Assembly (NCBI RefSeq): GCF_030143245.1
Contig: NZ_JARJNS010000003.1
Location: forward strand, 434,001 to 498,000
Length of the DNA stretch: 64,000 nucleotides
Source of the DNA: Rhabdaerophilum sp. SD176
GTDB taxonomy: Bacteria; Pseudomonadota; Alphaproteobacteria; Rhizobiales; Beijerinckiaceae
Direction: 5' to 3'
The notes under the pieces: model-generated
The model's database searches: none
The model's input: only the letters and a program-made list of their open reading frames with translations
Told to the model about the DNA's origin: nothing
Program-made: the position numbers and the translations under genes
In this document: one piece after another, positions 26,838-35,720 of the stretch
How the letters are laid out: the number at the start of each line of letters is the position of its first letter
Numbering within the stretch: the first letter of the stretch is position 1

Positions 26838-27998
26838 TTGCCATTATGTTCTCATTTTTATCGTCGCGGAGCCATGTACTGGTGGCGGCGGCGTCTGAGT
26901 TGTCTGGACGGCACGACAGTTGTTGCGTTCAGTCTCAACGAGCGTGAACCGTCCCGGGCAATCTCGCTGGCGATCGCGATAACGGCTGCCTCGGAGGACG
27001 TCATGCAGCTTTATCCTATTGGTTCCGCCCGCCAGCAGCTACAGGCCCATCTTGCGAGCCTCCATCTTGCAACCCGGCAGCGGGTAGAAGATGACAGACG
27101 TGCGGTCTCGCCGCGCGCGCCCGGGGTGACCACAAAGCCGATCAACTCCTCAGAGAGAGGCAAAGTCAGGCCCGGATTTATGCGGCGTTGAACCGGATTG
27201 CCGCGGAGGAAGGGGATGTGGTCGAGGATCCAGCGGCCGCGATCCGCAAGCTTGATCGGCCGAAACTGACGGAATTTGAAACCGCCAAGGTCCTCCATCG
27301 CCTCAAACATGGCTATGCTCGTGAAGCCTATCGTCCAGGGTCTGGTGTCGCCAATGTGCCCGATCTGGCTTTGCTTGATCGCGCATGCATGGAGGAGGGA
27401 AGTTTTGGTGATGAAGCGGTGCGATCGATCTGTGCCGGCCTCGCCAAGCGGCGTGCCGAGATCGAATGCGAGGCTGACAATCTTTATACGAAGGCGCTGA
27501 ATGCGCCCGAGGAGCCCGTCACGAAAGGCGAGCCAAAGGTCTGTTTTGATGGTTGTGAGCATGCCTGGACCCGTCCGGCCCATCAGATGGGTGACCTGAT
27601 TGCGAGCGACAACATTCTGATTGACCTCACGGAGGAAGGTGCCGCGGTTTCTCCGATGACTTTGTCTCCACCCCTGACGGCACCACCTATCGCAACCGTA
27701 ACGGAACTTCCCAGGAATGTTGTCATCCCTGTGCCGGCCGACACGGTCACGACTGATCCTGATTTTTCTGACGAAACCGGGATTTCCATTGATCAGCTGG
27801 TTGAGGATCTGATCGGGACAGGCACCTGGGGAGCAAAAACCGCAGCGCAAGTGCGAGGAGTTGCTCATCTTTTCCAGCGCATGGCCGGGTCGCAACACAC
27901 CTCAGCCCTCAATGAACATAACTTTGTCCGCTATCGCCAGCTTCTGACACGCATTTCCTGCAACTACGGCAAGTCACCCCGGATTTCGAGCTTTCTCT
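26838..27998 (+). pseudogene. Decayed tyrosine recombinase (integrase), frameshifted and lacking its catalytic domain
   Basis: The reading frame from 26838 (TTG) starts with a motif of alphaproteobacterial phage-type integrases (YRRGAMYWWRRRL), then SLNEREPSRAISLAIAITAA. Near 27115-27130 the frame shifts: residues matching the family continue in another frame (ADQLLRERQSQARIYAALN, then the ORF from 27188). That frame runs on to HLFQRMAGSQHTSALNEHNF and LLTRISCNYGKSP, the usual core-binding domain, and is then cut at 27998 by IS sequence. The catalytic half with the Arg-His-Arg-Tyr residues is missing. Its position next to tRNA-Gln fits an old integrative element. Confidence 0.77.
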
Positions 27999-28110
27999 TG
28001 ATCGGCCCCCACCAAGTAGTCCAATTTCAACGTCAGTGCATTGACGGCCTCGACGCCAGCGCGGGCGGCGAAGCTGGTCGGGGTTGCGCTGCCGTCTGTG
28101 CGGCCATGGC
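27999..28110 (-). mobile_element. Remnant of an IS3-family element (right end only)
   Basis: Read on the minus strand, this stretch matches the right end of the IS3-family copy at 52896-54211 at most positions, including the last codons of its transposase (GCTTCGCCGCCCGCGCTGGC) and the inverted repeat GGTGGGGGCCGATC. It differs at scattered bases, so it comes from a relative rather than from this very copy. It begins exactly where the integrase frame stops matching. The rest of the element is gone. Bases 28111-28329 hold nothing that I recognise. Confidence 0.75.
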
Positions 28111-28329
28111 AGCGCACTGTCAACGCGGACAGATGCAGGGAAAAACCAATGTTTAGCTTGAGATTGCCAAGGAGCTAAGGTTGGATTGCGCCGCCGGAGC
28201 GGTCGCTGTAGCTGTACGATGCTTTGCTCAAAACCAGTCATTCGTTGGCCTACAGGAAACTCGAGGCCATAGAAGCAGTGCCGACAACGAATCTGATCTC
28301 GTAACGCTAGCCTGCTTTTTTGGTCGGAC

Positions 28330-29103
28330 TCAATTTTCCGCCAATACCCTGCCAACAAGCGCTACCCAAACCGTTCGGTCGCTTGGCGACCCAGCTTCTG
28401 CCCACTGATAGAGATGTCGTCCCAGTTCGGTCCAACGGCCATGGCTTTGATCGTAAGGCTCGGTGGAGAGTAGCCACTTCCCTTGATGTGAGGTCCAATG
28501 TTGCTGGTTTTGCAAAAGGGCGGAGACTTGTTTGTCGATCCATTGGCATAGAGAAATGACGTCGTCATCGGCGTAACGATCGGAAGGCGCGACCAGGGAC
28601 AACAATGCCAACGCCAGAAATGGACCCTCAGCCGCGTGCTGGTCTAGGCGAGCAAGCGTGCAGACGCACCAGGCCAAAAAGCGAACGCCTTCCTGTACAA
28701 TTGGTCCATCGATTGCCCTTAGACTGTCGACGAGCCGAATGGCGGTTTCGTTGAAGCTGAGCGAGAGTTTTTGGTTCTCAGGCCTTTCATACGCCCGGAG
28801 CAGTAGTGCACATACGAAGACTCGAAGATAGTGCCCCCTTATACCTGCCAAGCCGGGCTTCCATTCCGGTTGTTCTGGTTCCGACCATTGGATCAGCTCA
28901 AGAACTTCCAGTGGATGCCAATTCAGGATGGGAACAATCCGGTGATCTCGAAACTGGAGCAGAGGAGCAAGGTGTTGCTCGATGTCCCGGCCATAATCCG
29001 CGGCGGCAATCTCTTGGAGCATGTCGGCTGAAACGATCGGCAGAAGCACTTCAAAAAGCGCATCCGAATCCGGGCCAAACGTTTCAAGCCATCTTTCGGT
29101 CAT
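28330..29103 (-). CDS. Hypothetical protein next to an AAA ATPase
   Basis: A 257-residue protein of no family that I recognise. It looks soluble and helical, rich in Leu, Trp and acidic residues, with the stretches HLYQWAEAGSPSDRTVW near the end, VRFLAWCVCTLARLDQHAAEG in the middle, and an N terminus MTERWLETFGPDSDALFEVL. The ATG is preceded by AAAGAG. It lies 143 bases downstream of the AAA ATPase gene in the same direction, so it may share its transcript. Its placement beside a decayed integrase suggests accessory, perhaps defence-related, function; that is inference only. Confidence 0.75.
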   Translation of the reverse strand: MTERWLETFGPDSDALFEVLLPIVSADMLQEIAAADYGRDIEQHLAPLLQFRDHRIVPILNWHPLEVLELIQWSEPEQPEWKPGLAGIRGHYLRVFVCALLLRAYERPENQKLSLSFNETAIRLVDSLRAIDGPIVQEGVRFLAWCVCTLARLDQHAAEGPFLALALLSLVAPSDRYADDDVISLCQWIDKQVSALLQNQQHWTSHQGKWLLSTEPYDQSHGRWTELGRHLYQWAEAGSPSDRTVWVALVGRVLAEN

Positions 29104-29246
29104 CGCTCTTTCGACCCGCGGTTCCTTGTCCGAATTGTGGAAGCAACGTGCCGGTTCGCAGCCTCCAACGACAGGCGGATGCCAGAAGCATACCTACATC
29201 AAGTCCATCATGCCGTGGATGCCAAGTGGCGCCAAGACTTTCGATC

Positions 29247-30413
29247 CTATCGCTCCGGCCATGTCCATGCCGGCCCGTCAAGCGGCGCACAACCCCGGAT
29301 ATGGGTTTCGCCGAACCTCTTCTTGAGTTCGATCGCCGAGCAGCTCGCCTCCGCCTGAAGCCCGGAGATCAGGGCTTTGGCGTGCGAGACGACAAGGACC
29401 TGCGAGCGAAGGGCGGCATCGATGATCAGGCGTGCAAGCGCCGGCAAGAGTTCTGGATGAAGGCTCGTCTCCGGCTCGTTCAAGATCAGAAGTTCGGGAG
29501 GCCGCGGCGACATCAAAGCGGTGGCAAGGAGCAGATATCTCAAGGTCCCGTCAGACAGTTCCGCTGGCCCGAGCGGGCGGAGCAATCCATGCTGATGCAT
29601 CTCCAAGGCAAAGTGCCCGCGCTCGCTTGAGATTTCGATCGTCGAGCCTGGAAACGCGTCGTCGATCGCTGCGGCGAACCGATCCCGATCGCCAATCTCG
29701 AAAATCGTCTGGATTGCAGCGGCAAGATCCGCGCCATCGTGGGAGAGAACCGGCGTTCTCGTCCCGATTTGCACCTGACGCGCGGGCGAGCCGGCATCCG
29801 TTCGGAAGTGATCGTAGAAGCGCCAGGCCCGAATACGCTCACGCAAACCGAGCAATTCAGGCGTGCTCCTCGGATCCGCACAATGCGTCATGAGGCTTTC
29901 GAAGGGCGCCAGTCGGATCGGGAGATCTTGCCATTTGCCGGCCTCGTTCCGGACCCGAATCGCGGGCCCATGCCGGTCGACCAGCATGGAACTCGGCCTG
30001 GCCTGCTCCCCGGCAAAAAGAACCTCGCGCTTGATCTCTGGATCGAGGTGGAATGCAGATCTCGGGATTGGCGGAGGTAGTCCGAGGTCAATCAGATATC
30101 CGAAATCCGCTGTCGCGAATCCCAGCCGCAACTGCACTGACTTCGAACGTACCGTCCCTTCAACAGCGTAGTCTCCCGAGAGAACCTTCCGGCCGAACTT
30201 TTCAGGACCGGCCCAAAGCGTGGAGGGCAGGCCGCCCTCGAGGGCAAGCGTTGGAATGATGCCGCCCTGTGCTGTTTGCGCGAGAAGCCGCAAGGACCTG
30301 TACACGCTCGACTTGCCGGTGCCATTGGCGCCAGTGATCAGGGTCAAGTGGCTAAGCGGGATCACGAGATCGCGCAGGGACCGATAGTTTGCGATGGCGA
30401 GCGTCAGGATCAT
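29247..30413 (-). CDS. AAA-family ATPase (RecF/SMC-like, AAA_21 type)
   Basis: A 388-residue ABC-type ATPase without a membrane part. The Walker A is GANGTGKSS at residues 28-36 after the usual start ILTLAIANYRSL. The signature motif is LSDGTLRYL near 298, the Walker B LLILNEPETSLHP near 321, and the switch His is in VVSHAKAL. The insert between the halves is short and there is no TOPRIM nuclease domain, so it is not an OLD or Gabija-type nuclease. The start at 30413 was preferred to 30422 because it matches the conserved first strand. Relatives occur in defence islands and mobile elements. Confidence 0.9.
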   Translation of the reverse strand: MILTLAIANYRSLRDLVIPLSHLTLITGANGTGKSSVYRSLRLLAQTAQGGIIPTLALEGGLPSTLWAGPEKFGRKVLSGDYAVEGTVRSKSVQLRLGFATADFGYLIDLGLPPPIPRSAFHLDPEIKREVLFAGEQARPSSMLVDRHGPAIRVRNEAGKWQDLPIRLAPFESLMTHCADPRSTPELLGLRERIRAWRFYDHFRTDAGSPARQVQIGTRTPVLSHDGADLAAAIQTIFEIGDRDRFAAAIDDAFPGSTIEISSERGHFALEMHQHGLLRPLGPAELSDGTLRYLLLATALMSPRPPELLILNEPETSLHPELLPALARLIIDAALRSQVLVVSHAKALISGLQAEASCSAIELKKRFGETHIRGCAPLDGPAWTWPER

Positions 30414-30772
30414 CGCATCCAAAATGCCGGCCGTTAGGGGTATCGTCTAGCCCGTCTCGATGCCGGTTCTGACAACAGAGCCGAAAAAATCATTGCAGGG
30501 CATTCGTCCAGCCGACAAGAAACATCCGATATGGATTGCACCAAAAGGTCTGGAGTCAAAATCATGCTTACGGCCTCGTTCCTAGGGCGTTCGGCACACC
30601 ACCGTGATCGATTGATACCAAAAACTTGATGCTCAGCGGAAAAAGAAGCGTTATTTCAATCCAATCCTTAACCAACACATCAGCTTAACTCCCGACGGAA
30701 AGCAATAAAAGTCGGAATATTTATGATCTGCAAGATACTGCCTCCCTCCACAAAGTGCCGCAGGAGGAGAGC
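30414..30772. other. Intergenic region, AT-rich, no gene seen
   Basis: This 359-base gap lies between the divergent ATPase and TPR genes. I see no convincing ORF, RNA gene or palindrome. It is more AT-rich than the core and presumably holds both promoters. Confidence 0.5.
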
Positions 30773-31951
30773 TTGAGGCAAGCCAAACCATTGAATGGCT
30801 CAATTTTGCTGGGCCTGTTGATCGCTTTTTTTGCATCCGCCGGGAGGGCGCAGGCTTCGGAAGTCCGCTGCGACAATGCCAGTCTGGCAGCGGAACCAAT
30901 AAACGTGATCCCGGTCTGCTCGCGCCTGCTGGCTGCCGATGGAATTGACGCCAAGACCCGGGCCGGTCTGCTCTACATCCTTGGCCGTGGCTATCATCGC
31001 ACCAACCGGATTGCCGAGGCGATCGAAAACTATGATGCGGCGCTGGCGCTGGACAGTTCCTCGGCCGACATTTTCGTCAGCCGTGCCTGGGCGGCGATGG
31101 AGCTCAAGGATGGCGATGGCATGGTGCATTTTGCGCAAGAAGCCATCAAAGCTGATCCGACGAGCGCACGTGCCTGGGACATGATGGGAGCGATTAGGGC
31201 CGAGTTGGGAAACCCCGTTGCAGCCCTTGAAGCTTATGATCACGCATTGCGCGTCGATCCGAAGTACAGCCTGGCCCTGCTGCATCGCGGTGAAATCTTG
31301 ATCCGCATGGGCCGCCCCGACCGGGCCGTGGAGGATTACGAAACGATTTTGGCCATGCCACCGGCCGAGGTGGAAACAGGCAATCTCATCGGGCAAAATG
31401 GCAAACCGGCAAGCTTCCGGGCGGCCGCGTTCGAGGGCCGTGCGAATGCGCGATGGAACAGCGCATCGCTCGATGCGGTGGAGACGGATCTCCGTGCTGC
31501 GATCGCCACAGAGGCCACGCCGTTCCGCCATCGCCAGCTGGCGCAGCATTTCCGACGGCAGCCCGGCCGCATGGATGAAGCGGTTGGCGCCATTCGTGCT
31601 GCCTATGACATGGCGCCCTACCTCATCCAGTTGCAGCATGAGCTTGGCGAATATCTGCTCTATGCCGGAAAAGAAGAGGAGGGGCTGGCTGAGCTCGAAC
31701 GTGTTATCAAAAAGGCCCCGGGCTACATGAATGTGCACAGCACAACGGTGATCTATTTCCAGCGAAAAAACCGCATTGATGAGGCGGTCAATGCGTTGGT
31801 GGCCGGCTATAATGCCAACCCGCGTTCCTATCTCTGGCTCCTGAATCGGTTGGTCAAGGGCGGCTACTGGGATGGGAAAAACATTCCAGAAAAGATCACG
31901 CCCAAGCTGAAGGCGGCCTTCCGGAAATGCCTTGCCGCAAAATGTGCCTAA
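30773..31951 (+). CDS. Secreted TPR-repeat protein
   Basis: A 392-residue exported protein. A signal peptide (hydrophobic ILLGLLIAFFASAG) is followed by several tetratricopeptide repeats, clear at about residues 65-170 (AIENYDAALALD, AVEDYETIL) and again at about 245-350. It ends in a Cys-containing KCLAAKC. TPRs bind other proteins, so a scaffold role in the periplasm is likely. The TTG at 30773 was chosen because AGGAGGAGAGC stands directly before it; a GTG at 30755 lacks such a site. It stands alone on its strand. Confidence 0.85.
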   Translation: MRQAKPLNGSILLGLLIAFFASAGRAQASEVRCDNASLAAEPINVIPVCSRLLAADGIDAKTRAGLLYILGRGYHRTNRIAEAIENYDAALALDSSSADIFVSRAWAAMELKDGDGMVHFAQEAIKADPTSARAWDMMGAIRAELGNPVAALEAYDHALRVDPKYSLALLHRGEILIRMGRPDRAVEDYETILAMPPAEVETGNLIGQNGKPASFRAAAFEGRANARWNSASLDAVETDLRAAIATEATPFRHRQLAQHFRRQPGRMDEAVGAIRAAYDMAPYLIQLQHELGEYLLYAGKEEEGLAELERVIKKAPGYMNVHSTTVIYFQRKNRIDEAVNALVAGYNANPRSYLWLLNRLVKGGYWDGKNIPEKITPKLKAAFRKCLAAKCA

Positions 31952-32229
31952 GGCCGGGTTGCCTGCTGGGGCAATCCGACCTCGCGAGCTTAGCGACACT
32001 GACCATGAATTCCTGCTGCGCAATCGACGCAGGCTCTAGGGTTGGCATCTCCGTGGCCGTCTTCGGCGGCTTCGCCCGCCAATTGGCCGCTCACCAGGCA
32101 TCAGGTGAACACCAGAAGCCGCCATTCTCCCAAGCCAATTCAATTCGAGCGTTGCGTGAAGCCGGTCGGTCACATTCCGAGCGCTGAATGGCTTCGTGGC
32201 CAACTGCACCGGCCGGAGCCTGGCGAGGG

Positions 32230-33741
32230 TCAGGCTAGCCCAACAGGAACGGAATTGGGGCGTATATCGTTCGGCCTTGATAGGAGAAGACGGGTCAACA
32301 CCGACTGCAGCTCGGAATACTCCGCCTGGTCGTAGATATTGTTCACTTCATGCGGGTCGGCTTGGAGATCATACATCTCACCTGTCATCGTCTTGAGCTC
32401 GATGGTCAGCTTGGCATGCTTGGTCCGAACCGTCCGCAGGCTGAGACCGACACCGACGCGCCCCGGCAACAATTCCCATTCGCTCAATGCATGCGAGCGT
32501 TCTTCGCTTCCTGCGATGACATTGCGGATCGACCGCCCGTGGATTGGCATCAGGCTTTCTGCCCCTGCCCAATCCATGAAGGTCGCTCCCAGGTCCAGCG
32601 TCGACACGGGCTCATGGATCACTTGCCCGAACGGGATATCCGGGCCCTTCACGATTGCGCGAACATTGAGGAGACCTTCGAATGGCATGGGGCCCTTGAG
32701 GACGAGCCCGTGATCACCCAGCCAATCGCCATGGTCGGACGTAAAGACGATATAGGTATTTTTCTCCAGACCGGCCGCTTCCAACGCTGTAAGGATCCTC
32801 CCGACGGAATGATCGATCAGAGAAATCTGGCCGTATGTATTTGCCGTTATTTCTCGCAAGTGTTCGTCAGAAAGCTCTGCAATTCTTGAATATTTTTGGC
32901 GAATTTCGCGATGTTCGGCCGGAATCTCGGATTCCAAGGCAGCCTTGTGCCACCACGGGCGCCCTTCCAGGTTCCGGCGACGGTACGGCGGCAGATCGAC
33001 ATGCTCGGGTCGATGCAGGGAGGCCCAGGGTTCCGGGGCATCAAAAGGGTGGTGCGGATCCGGGAAGGAAACCCACAGGCAGAACGGCTTGTTGTGATCT
33101 TGACGGATGAAGTCGATGGCACGGTCTGCTGTCCAGGTGGAGTTGTGCCACGCGACGGGCAACTTTGACGACCAGGTCTGCGGCGCGCCCTTGTGATCTT
33201 GCGATGATTCCCAAAGAAGCTTGTTCTTCAGATCGCCGCGGCCGTCGCCATAGTACCAATTCTCGTAATGGAGCCCCCCAGGGGGCCTCTCCGGCAGCCA
33301 CCAATTGTGTCCGACAATCATCAATTCGACATGGTCGAACCCCATGTACGGGCCGCGCCAGTCCGGTGGCACGTGACGCGAGCCGGACACACTTTCAACC
33401 GTGCCTGTATCCGCAAATGTGTGATAGGTCGCGAAATGCGCCTTTCCTATCTTGGCGGTTGAATAGCCGGCCCTGGAAAGCGAGCCGGCAAATCCGCGTT
33501 CACCAATCGACGGATCCAGATCAATTCCGTTGTCATGCACGCCATGCGTGCGTGGCAGGAGTCCGGTGAGGATCGAAGCCCGTGCCGGCTGACAGACGAC
33601 GCAGGGGGTGATGACTGTTTCAAGACTTGTGCCTTCCGCTGCGAGCAGATCAAGATGCGGAGTGGAAACTCTTCGGCCTCGAAACCCGTAGCAATCCCCA
33701 CGCTGCTGGTCAGATGTGATGAAGAGAATGTTAGGTTTCAC
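32230..33741 (-). CDS. Sulfatase (arylsulfatase/choline-sulfatase-like)
   Basis: A 503-residue cytoplasmic sulfatase. The N-terminal metal site is NILFITSDQQRGD, and the formylglycine motif C-x-P-x-R is present as CQPARASILTG near residue 51, so the Cys can be modified. Metal ligands recur in FTSDHGDWLGDHG near residue 315. No signal peptide is seen, unlike many secreted arylsulfatases. It starts with GTG 9 bases after the TctC-type receptor gene, so the two form an operon in which an imported sulfated organic anion may be desulfated. The substrate is unknown. Confidence 0.92.
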   Translation of the reverse strand: MKPNILFITSDQQRGDCYGFRGRRVSTPHLDLLAAEGTSLETVITPCVVCQPARASILTGLLPRTHGVHDNGIDLDPSIGERGFAGSLSRAGYSTAKIGKAHFATYHTFADTGTVESVSGSRHVPPDWRGPYMGFDHVELMIVGHNWWLPERPPGGLHYENWYYGDGRGDLKNKLLWESSQDHKGAPQTWSSKLPVAWHNSTWTADRAIDFIRQDHNKPFCLWVSFPDPHHPFDAPEPWASLHRPEHVDLPPYRRRNLEGRPWWHKAALESEIPAEHREIRQKYSRIAELSDEHLREITANTYGQISLIDHSVGRILTALEAAGLEKNTYIVFTSDHGDWLGDHGLVLKGPMPFEGLLNVRAIVKGPDIPFGQVIHEPVSTLDLGATFMDWAGAESLMPIHGRSIRNVIAGSEERSHALSEWELLPGRVGVGLSLRTVRTKHAKLTIELKTMTGEMYDLQADPHEVNNIYDQAEYSELQSVLTRLLLSRPNDIRPNSVPVGLA

Positions 33742-33750
33742 GGTTTCAGT

Positions 33751-34833
33751 TCAGTTCTTTGCTTGAAGGCCCGCTTCCCGGACAAGTCGGCCGTATTTCT
33801 CAAAATCGACAGCCAATTGCCGAGCAAGCGCCTCCGGAGTCCCGCCAACAGGGTCCAACGCCTGGTCCGCAAGTTTTTGGCGCAATCCCGGATCCGCTAG
33901 CGCTCGATCCACCGCGCGATTCAGACGTGCAACGATGTCCGGCGGCGTGCTGGCTGGCGCGAAGGCCGCCATCCATTGTTCGAGAACGATGTCTGAAAAG
34001 CCAAGTTCTACCAGGGTCGGAAGCTCGGGAAGAGCCTGAGAGCGGACAGCCCCAGACTGCGCGATCGCCGTGAGTGTCCCCGCCTTCACGTAGGGAAGAA
34101 TAGGGGTTGCTCCGAGCGAGCCCAGCTTGATGTGGCCGGCCGCAAGGTCATTGATGGCCGCGCCGCCACCGCGATATGGCACGTGAACAAGTTTCATGCC
34201 TGCACGCTTCGAAAGCCATTCTCCCAGAAGATGATGGCTTGTGCCGGCGCCGGCTGTCGCGAACGGCATGCCCGGTTGCTCACGCACCTTGGAGACAAGT
34301 TCGCCGAATGTCTTGACGCCGAGAGAGGGATGCGCAGCAAACACAATCGGTTGCCGGGTCAGCTGAATGATGGGCGAAAAATCCTTGAGCGGATCAAAAC
34401 TTGCTTTCGAGACATGCGGCGCACTCGCAATCGGATCACCCGAGATCAGGATAGTATATCCGTCACCATCACTCTTTGCGACCGTTGCTGCCCCGACATT
34501 GCCACCGGCGCCACCGATATTCTCGACAATGACGGATTGATTGAGTTCGCGCGAGAGCGAATCACCAACGAGCCTTGCCGTGACATCGACGGCACCCCCG
34601 GCAGGAAACGGCACAACGATGCGGATGGGCCGGGCATTCGGCCAGGTTTGCGCCATTGCGGGCAGAAGTGACGCGAGCAACATCGCAAATATCAACGACG
34701 CAAACGCGACGGCTGTCGGCCGTGTGCGGACATGGGGACGCGATGCGCGGCAAAGACATGCCAGCCGTTTTAGAGGCGGGCAATGACCTTGCAGGGACTG
34801 GCGTGAAACCTGAACTCGCAGAATCGCCGTCAT
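33751..34833 (-). CDS. TctC/Bug-family substrate-binding protein
   Basis: A 360-residue periplasmic receptor of the tripartite tricarboxylate transporter type. After a long N-terminal region with a signal sequence (LIFAMLLASLLPAMAQ) it shows the family hallmarks PIRIVVPFPAGGAVDVTAR, ENIGGAGGNVGA and HVPYRGGGAAINDL. The first 35 residues before the signal sequence look atypical, so a later start is possible. TctA and TctB membrane partners are absent, as is common for orphan Bug receptors. It precedes the sulfatase gene and faces a MarR gene across a palindromic site. Confidence 0.92.
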   Translation of the reverse strand: MTAILRVQVSRQSLQGHCPPLKRLACLCRASRPHVRTRPTAVAFASLIFAMLLASLLPAMAQTWPNARPIRIVVPFPAGGAVDVTARLVGDSLSRELNQSVIVENIGGAGGNVGAATVAKSDGDGYTILISGDPIASAPHVSKASFDPLKDFSPIIQLTRQPIVFAAHPSLGVKTFGELVSKVREQPGMPFATAGAGTSHHLLGEWLSKRAGMKLVHVPYRGGGAAINDLAAGHIKLGSLGATPILPYVKAGTLTAIAQSGAVRSQALPELPTLVELGFSDIVLEQWMAAFAPASTPPDIVARLNRAVDRALADPGLRQKLADQALDPVGGTPEALARQLAVDFEKYGRLVREAGLQAKN

Positions 34834-34902
34834 GTTGCCTCCCGACTTGGCAGATCTTATTTTGTTGATCGCTCAATGAAATGCAAAAGCTGCCAAATTT
34901 CG

Positions 34903-34916
34903 ATTGACCTGTCAAT
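34903..34916. promoter_or_regulatory. Palindromic operator, probably for the adjacent MarR regulator
   Basis: The perfect dyad ATTGAC-CT-GTCAAT lies in the 129-base gap between the divergent TctC-type and MarR genes, 46 bases before the MarR start. Size and form fit MarR-family operators. Binding would allow control of both the receptor-sulfatase operon and the regulator itself. Confidence 0.65.
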
Positions 34917-34962
34917 TAAACAGATGCAATCGCGAAATCGCACAGACGTGAGGAGCAACCGG

Positions 34963-35487
34963 ATGGATGGTTCCGCGAAGACGACACCCGAATGGCTCGG
35001 ATCTTCAGGCCCACCGGAAGATTATGTCCTCGAAAGGTTTCTGACCTTCGGGCTGATCCGATTGACCAACCGGCTAAATCGGCAGGCGATGCGCATCGTT
35101 GACGTGACAACCGGCCTGCGGCTCCCGGAATGGCGATGCCTTGTCTTTATCTGCGCAAAACGCGGCATCACGCTGCATGAAATCGTTGATCGCACGGGAA
35201 TGGATCGTGCCCTCATCACGCGTGCTGTGCAGGGACTTGTTGAAAAGGGGCTCGTCAAAGTCGAACGGGATGATGAAGACCGGCGGATGGTTGCTGCTCA
35301 AGCCACGGCCCAGGGCAGCGAGGTCTATCAGCAGGCTTTGCCCGTCATGCAGGCACGTCAGGCGCGTCTTCTATCAGCCTTATCGGAGCCGGATCGCGAG
35401 GCTGTGTATCGGATTGTTCATGCCCTCAACGCGTGCCTTGATGCGTGGCCCGAGGAGCAGGGCTCGAGGCCAGGGCACTCAGCATAA
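34963..35487 (+). CDS. MarR-family transcriptional regulator
   Basis: A 174-residue regulator. The winged helix spans roughly residues 55-125, with recognition-helix region ITLHEIVDRTGMDRALITRA and wing VERDDEDRRMVAAQAT. The start at 34963 follows GAGGAG; an in-frame ATG at 34876 would overlap the palindrome and was rejected. It is divergent from the TctC-type receptor and sulfatase operon and likely represses it until a ligand, perhaps an aromatic or sulfated acid, binds. The ligand is an inference from MarR biology in general. Confidence 0.88.
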   Translation: MDGSAKTTPEWLGSSGPPEDYVLERFLTFGLIRLTNRLNRQAMRIVDVTTGLRLPEWRCLVFICAKRGITLHEIVDRTGMDRALITRAVQGLVEKGLVKVERDDEDRRMVAAQATAQGSEVYQQALPVMQARQARLLSALSEPDREAVYRIVHALNACLDAWPEEQGSRPGHSA

Positions 35488-35720
35488 GGAATATGGCTGG
35501 TTTGCGCCGCCATTCCGGACATTCACGGTATCGAGGAGACACACCGACATTGGACATTCATTGGGTCGAGAAAACTGTGGGCGATTCAAGCGGCATGTTA
35601 ACCCCACCCGCGTGCCGATAAAGGATCGTCAATTATACCGACAAGCGGGACGTGGTGGAAAAACGACGCTCACGCTGAGCCGCACTAATATGAGGCCGGG
35701 GTGGCACACCCGCCCTCCAC

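Noticed and set aside
29247-30413. OLD-family or Gabija-type nuclease
   Set aside because: The ATPase lacks a TOPRIM domain, and the neighbour shows no UvrD-like helicase motifs.
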